Origin: Opitutia bacterium
Lineage (GTDB): Bacteria; Verrucomicrobiota; Verrucomicrobiia; Opitutales; Opitutaceae
NCBI GenBank assembly: GCA_947474365.1
Contig: CANJIU010000009.1
Span: 1 to 64,000, forward strand
Direction of reading: 5' to 3'
DNA length: 64,000 bases
Below the pieces are notes generated by a model. It saw only the letters and a list, made by a program, of their open reading frames with translations. It did no database searches and was not told where the DNA came from. Position numbers and translations under genes: made by a program. Position 1 is the stretch's first letter, and each line of letters starts with the position of its first letter. Positions 61,701 through 64,000 of this stretch are shown here, in pieces.

Positions 61701-62455
61701 TCGATCCGCGTGACGCGGGCCGAAGTGGTGTCGAGCTTCGCCCCATCGGAGATCCAGGCGCGCAGGATGCGATAGTACTTGTCGTCGAATTTCGTTCGCT
61801 GTCCGCCCTCGTGCGGCACCGCCCCTGTCGTTTTCAGCAGCATGAGCGAATCGTCGGGCGAAGCAAAATTGACGCGCCGCCCGGCATGATCGTCGACGAG
61901 CGAACGCACGTCATAGGTCGGATCGTACCCACGCAGCGACAGCTTGAAGCCCGCCTTGCCATCCTTCGCTCCGTGGCACGCCCCGGAACTGCAGCCGAGC
62001 TGGGCAATCACAGGGTTCACATCCCGAACGAAATCCACCTTCTGATTCGGGTCATAGCGCACCACCTCGAACGGGACCTTGGCCGATTTTCCACCGAGAC
62101 TCACCACGAGCTGGGTCCTGCCGTTGGCCACCGGGCCAGTCTGACCCGACGCTGTCACCGTGCCGATTTTCGCATCCAGTTGGTACGCGACAAAACGCGT
62201 GACGTCGATCCGCTCACCGCCGGCAAGGGTCGCCGTGACGAGCAACTGGACGGCGTCGAAAATCCCGTCGAGCTTCACCGCGGACGGCGAAACCTCCAAC
62301 GCGGTCACCTTGGCGCCGGCGGGCATCGCCTCGATCGCGGCGCGGGGAACGACGGGAGCCATCGCCGCGGCGGCAAAGCCCGACGTCGCGACCAGAGCGG
62401 CACAAAAAATAGTCAGGAGGTATTTCATTCGCAGGATAACAAAAAAGGCTCTCAT
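58790..62455 (-). CDS. DUF1549/DUF1553 haem protein with Ig-like and cytochrome motifs
   Basis: A 1221-residue exported protein. Signal peptide (about 1-31), Ig-like domain (about 45-135), planctomycete-type cytochrome motif CSSGACH (Cys155, Cys160, His161; a CX4CH spacing), a further Ig-like region (about 245-330), DUF1549 (about 350-560) carrying CNKCHDHP (Cys505, Cys508, His509) and DUF1553 beyond about 620, with an unusual coiled-coil, alanine/glutamate-rich insertion (about 870-935) and a late lectin-like segment. ATG 62455 overlaps the upstream stop by four bases and has AAGGGG just before it; ATG 62428 is an alternative. The role is presumed extracytoplasmic redox chemistry, function unknown. 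Confidence 0.9.
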   Translation of the reverse strand: MRAFFVILRMKYLLTIFCAALVATSGFAAAAMAPVVPRAAIEAMPAGAKVTALEVSPSAVKLDGIFDAVQLLVTATLAGGERIDVTRFVAYQLDAKIGTVTASGQTGPVANGRTQLVVSLGGKSAKVPFEVVRYDPNQKVDFVRDVNPVIAQLGCSSGACHGAKDGKAGFKLSLRGYDPTYDVRSLVDDHAGRRVNFASPDDSLMLLKTTGAVPHEGGQRTKFDDKYYRILRAWISDGAKLDTTSARVTRIEVLPKNPVLQAVGSRQQMRIIATYSDGRERDVTAEGFIESGNTDVAITERGGLVSTLRRGEAPVLARYEGNYAATTVTVMGDRSGFVWSEPEKWNRVDELIAAKWQRMKILPSGLCSDEDFLRRVYLDLTGLPPTTAEVREFLADKRSVRVKRDAVIDRLIGSPDYVEHWSNKWADLLQVNRKFLGEDGAKLFREWIRQEIAANTPYDQFARKILTASGSNKDNPAASYFKVLRTPAETMENTTHLFLATRFNCNKCHDHPFERWTQDQYYQMSAFFAQTDLKKDPAAGNRTIAGTAVEGAKPLFEIAYDKAEGEMKHDRTGQVTAPDFPYPAKFTATQEKPTRRENLAGWITSPDNRYFALSYVNRMWGYLLGVGLIDPLDDIRAGNPPSNPELLQYLTQEFVQGGFDVRRLQRLICQSRTYQLTVGTHKWNADDRINYSHAMARRLPAEVLFDAVLRVTGSVPNFPGVKPGTRAAQLPDSAVDVPSGLLASLGRPARESACECERSGDLGLGSIMALLSGPAVSGAINDPKNELASLASKATDDRALVDEIFLRTLNRHATKKETDSTIAAWSTIGGQDAQLVTELAQREEWWKPIFAQKSQERAAAIAAASLAVKTRTTEIAGEVAEAARKREEKIAAEAEALASYEKMLVTKQADWESAFDAARLGTAWVPLEIKTANANNLIKLTKQDDGSYLASGPMANFVDYTIAAESKVATITGIMLEVLPHESLPAFGPGRAAGNFVLTEMLLKWSDRGGKRNQMDVAFKDARADFSQKDFDVKGSVNGKSEGGRDGWAVNPKYGEAHYARFALTEPLSKAEGATLNFILQHRFKDGFSIGRFRLWATSSTDPLELGLPENVLAALTTPAAERTAEQRQTLSAYHRETDGGLLKKQLALAKAKAPVPEDAKLKELKSALAAAERPVPIDPKLAQLRADAAMSSKQLADQRLTGAQDLAWAIINTPAFLFNR

Positions 62456-64000
62456 TTCCCCTTGGCGGCCGACCCCGCATCACTGCGGGAAATCGGCACT
62501 CCAGTCACTGGCACCGGCACGAATTCCTTCGTCACGTTGCCATCCGCAACTCGGATGAGGCGGACGCGCCCGTCTTCACCCGCCGCAGCGACGCTGCTGC
62601 TGTCCGGACTGAAGGCCAGGGCGTAGACGCCGCCGGTCAGCTTGATCGCTGCCACCACTTTGACCTCGGAGGTGGTGAATCGTTCAATCTCCGCCTTTTC
62701 CTCCGCGTTGTAGGCGCTGGCGATCTTGTCCGCGTATGCCTTGAGCAGCAGATCGGGGATCTTGGAATCGAACTCGCCCGTGTAGACATTGACCGCGCCC
62801 TGGCCGTTGAAACTGCTGGCCGCGGCGATGAACTTGCCGTCACGACTGTAATCCACGGAAAAAATACGGCCCTCCATCGCGGGGAATTTGCGCAGCAGAT
62901 TCGCGTTGTCACCGATCCGGCGCTTGGTTTTCCGAAACACCTGATAGACCGCCGGCACGCCATCCGCCCCGCCGATCAGCACTTCATCCCGACCGGGACG
63001 GCGCGCCACCGCTTGAATGCCGCCGCGCAGCGCCCCGGGCGTGATCGACGAAATGTTGTCGATGAACCGCTGCGTCTCGACCTCCGTCAGCTTGGTGCTC
63101 ATGTCGCGCCCCACCGAGATCACGTGCGTTCCATCTTGGCTGAAAACGGTGCCGAGCACCCAGTCGTTGTGCGACCCCTGCTTGAGAACCAGCTCGCCCG
63201 TCGACGACGAAACGGCGCGGACATTGTTGTCGGGACAACCAAACGCCACAATCTTCCCGTCGGGTGACCAGCTCACCCCGTAAACCGTGTCAAAGCCGAC
63301 CGGTACCGAGAAGACGAGCGCGCGCTTTGCCACATTCCAGACCTGCACCTCGCCCATGCGGGCCGGCAGGCCGCCCGCGACCGCGAGCAATTTGCCGTCG
63401 GGTGAAAACCGCACTGATTCGATCCGTTCGGACAACCCAATCAGGCGCGCCACGAGGCCCGAGCCGTCGGCGCGGTGCAACAGCACCTCATGGAAGCCGG
63501 CCACGGCGAGCAGCGCACCATCGGGCGAAAAATCGAGCGACGTGATGACCGGCGGCCGCTGATAAACCGGCGGGTGATCCTCATCGATCCGCTGCACCGC
63601 GTTCTTTGGCGTGTCATCCTGGGCGCCTTCCTTGATCCATTTGGCGATCAGCGCGACCTCATCAGGGGAGAGCGGTGGCTTGTCCTTGGGCATCTCGGCC
63701 TCGCCGTTATTCGCCGTGATCGCGTCGACCAGCGGGCTCTCCGCCGGCTGACCCGGCACGATGGCCTTGGTCCCGCTGTCCCCCCCCGCCAACAGCCGGG
63801 CAAAATCCGTCATGACGAAGCCCCCCTTGTTCTTGGCGGGCTGATGACAACCCTGGCAGCTCGCCTGGAAGATGGGGCGAATCTGTTTCCAATAACTCAC
63901 CGGCGCGTTGGGGTCCACGACTTCCTGCTTCGGTGGCGCGGCGGCGATCAATCCAACCGGCAGCCCGCCAAACACCACCGCGATGACAAAAAGCAACCGA
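62452..64000 (-). CDS. PSCYT1-type cytochrome with WD40 propeller (5' end missing)
   Basis: The C-terminal 514 residues of a protein whose start lies beyond the window; a TTG at 63996 is not a convincing start because the signal peptide appears cut off. An N-terminal cytochrome domain of the planctomycete type shows CQGCH and GGFVMTDFARLLAGGDSG, with MPKDKPPLSPDEVALIAKWIKEGA, then WD40-type blades (DFSPDGALLAVAGF, RFSPDGKLLAVAGG, SWSPDGKIVAFGC, VFSQDGTHVISVG, AFSPDSSSVAAAG). Such proteins sit with DUF1501/DUF1549 genes in PVC bacteria. Its stop overlaps the start of the DUF1549/1553 gene by four bases. Confidence 0.88.
   Translation of the reverse strand, partial: RLLFVIAVVFGGLPVGLIAAAPPKQEVVDPNAPVSYWKQIRPIFQASCQGCHQPAKNKGGFVMTDFARLLAGGDSGTKAIVPGQPAESPLVDAITANNGEAEMPKDKPPLSPDEVALIAKWIKEGAQDDTPKNAVQRIDEDHPPVYQRPPVITSLDFSPDGALLAVAGFHEVLLHRADGSGLVARLIGLSERIESVRFSPDGKLLAVAGGLPARMGEVQVWNVAKRALVFSVPVGFDTVYGVSWSPDGKIVAFGCPDNNVRAVSSSTGELVLKQGSHNDWVLGTVFSQDGTHVISVGRDMSTKLTEVETQRFIDNISSITPGALRGGIQAVARRPGRDEVLIGGADGVPAVYQVFRKTKRRIGDNANLLRKFPAMEGRIFSVDYSRDGKFIAAASSFNGQGAVNVYTGEFDSKIPDLLLKAYADKIASAYNAEEKAEIERFTTSEVKVVAAIKLTGGVYALAFSPDSSSVAAAGEDGRVRLIRVADGNVTKEFVPVPVTGVPISRSDAGSAAKGK

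Overview
The window is about 64 kb of GC-rich bacterial chromosome. It looks like a heterotrophic member of the Verrucomicrobiota, most likely the Opitutaceae. That placement is inferred from gene content: large TonB receptors without SusD partners, many Sec-exported formylglycine sulfatases, PVC-type CxxCH cytochromes with dehydrogenase propellers and HEAT repeats, and DUF1501/DUF1549/DUF1553 proteins. No rRNA, tRNA, CRISPR array, phage or insertion sequence was recognised.

Layout. (1) 1-1285 has no convincing gene but is rich in short repeats: two 11-bp-period arrays, an ATC microsatellite and two hairpin repeats. (2) 1286-3516 (minus) is a BNR-sialidase-like protein coupled to an esterase. 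(3) 3771-23319 is a locus for breaking down a sulfated glycan or glycolipid. A GntR-type regulator faces, across a palindromic operator, a plus-strand series: ceramidase-like hydrolase, Tat-exported TIM-barrel isomerase, TonB receptor, sulfatase, second ceramidase-like hydrolase, sulfatase, PVC cytochrome, sulfatase and a second, larger PVC cytochrome. From 10838 to 19662 the genes overlap by 1-4 bases. (4) 23370-31571 is a catabolic run: Gfo/Idh/MocA oxidoreductase, NAD-epimerase, VOC protein, TonB receptor, exported Gfo/Idh/MocA protein, SDR and a DUF4432 aldose-epimerase-like protein. (5) 31557-37019 (minus) holds a D-2-hydroxyacid dehydrogenase, a TonB receptor and a beta-propeller protein. 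They diverge from a parallel beta-helix protein and a fourth TonB receptor (37174-42600). (6) 42735-44396 is a gamma-glutamyltransferase-like protein. (7) 44500-48542 is a LysR gene divergent from a tight sbtA-sbtB-purK-purE operon, which places bicarbonate import beside the bicarbonate-using step of purine synthesis. (8) 48831-51146 is a putative (alpha/alpha)6 glycosidase. (9) 51189-64000 (minus) is an eight-gene probable operon: cytochrome-WD40, DUF1549/DUF1553, DUF1501, a small membrane zinc-ribbon protein, a SASA esterase and three sulfatases.

How it works together (inference): outer-membrane TonB receptors import sulfated or acylated saccharides. Six exported sulfatases, two esterases, a sialidase-like protein and glycosidase-like proteins strip them. 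Exported oxidoreductases, TIM-barrel isomerase and haem proteins suggest that oxidation of sugars outside the cytoplasm may be part of the pathway. Cytoplasmic SDR, epimerase and hydroxyacid dehydrogenase enzymes would finish catabolism. No sulfatase-maturating enzyme lies in the window, so it must be encoded elsewhere.
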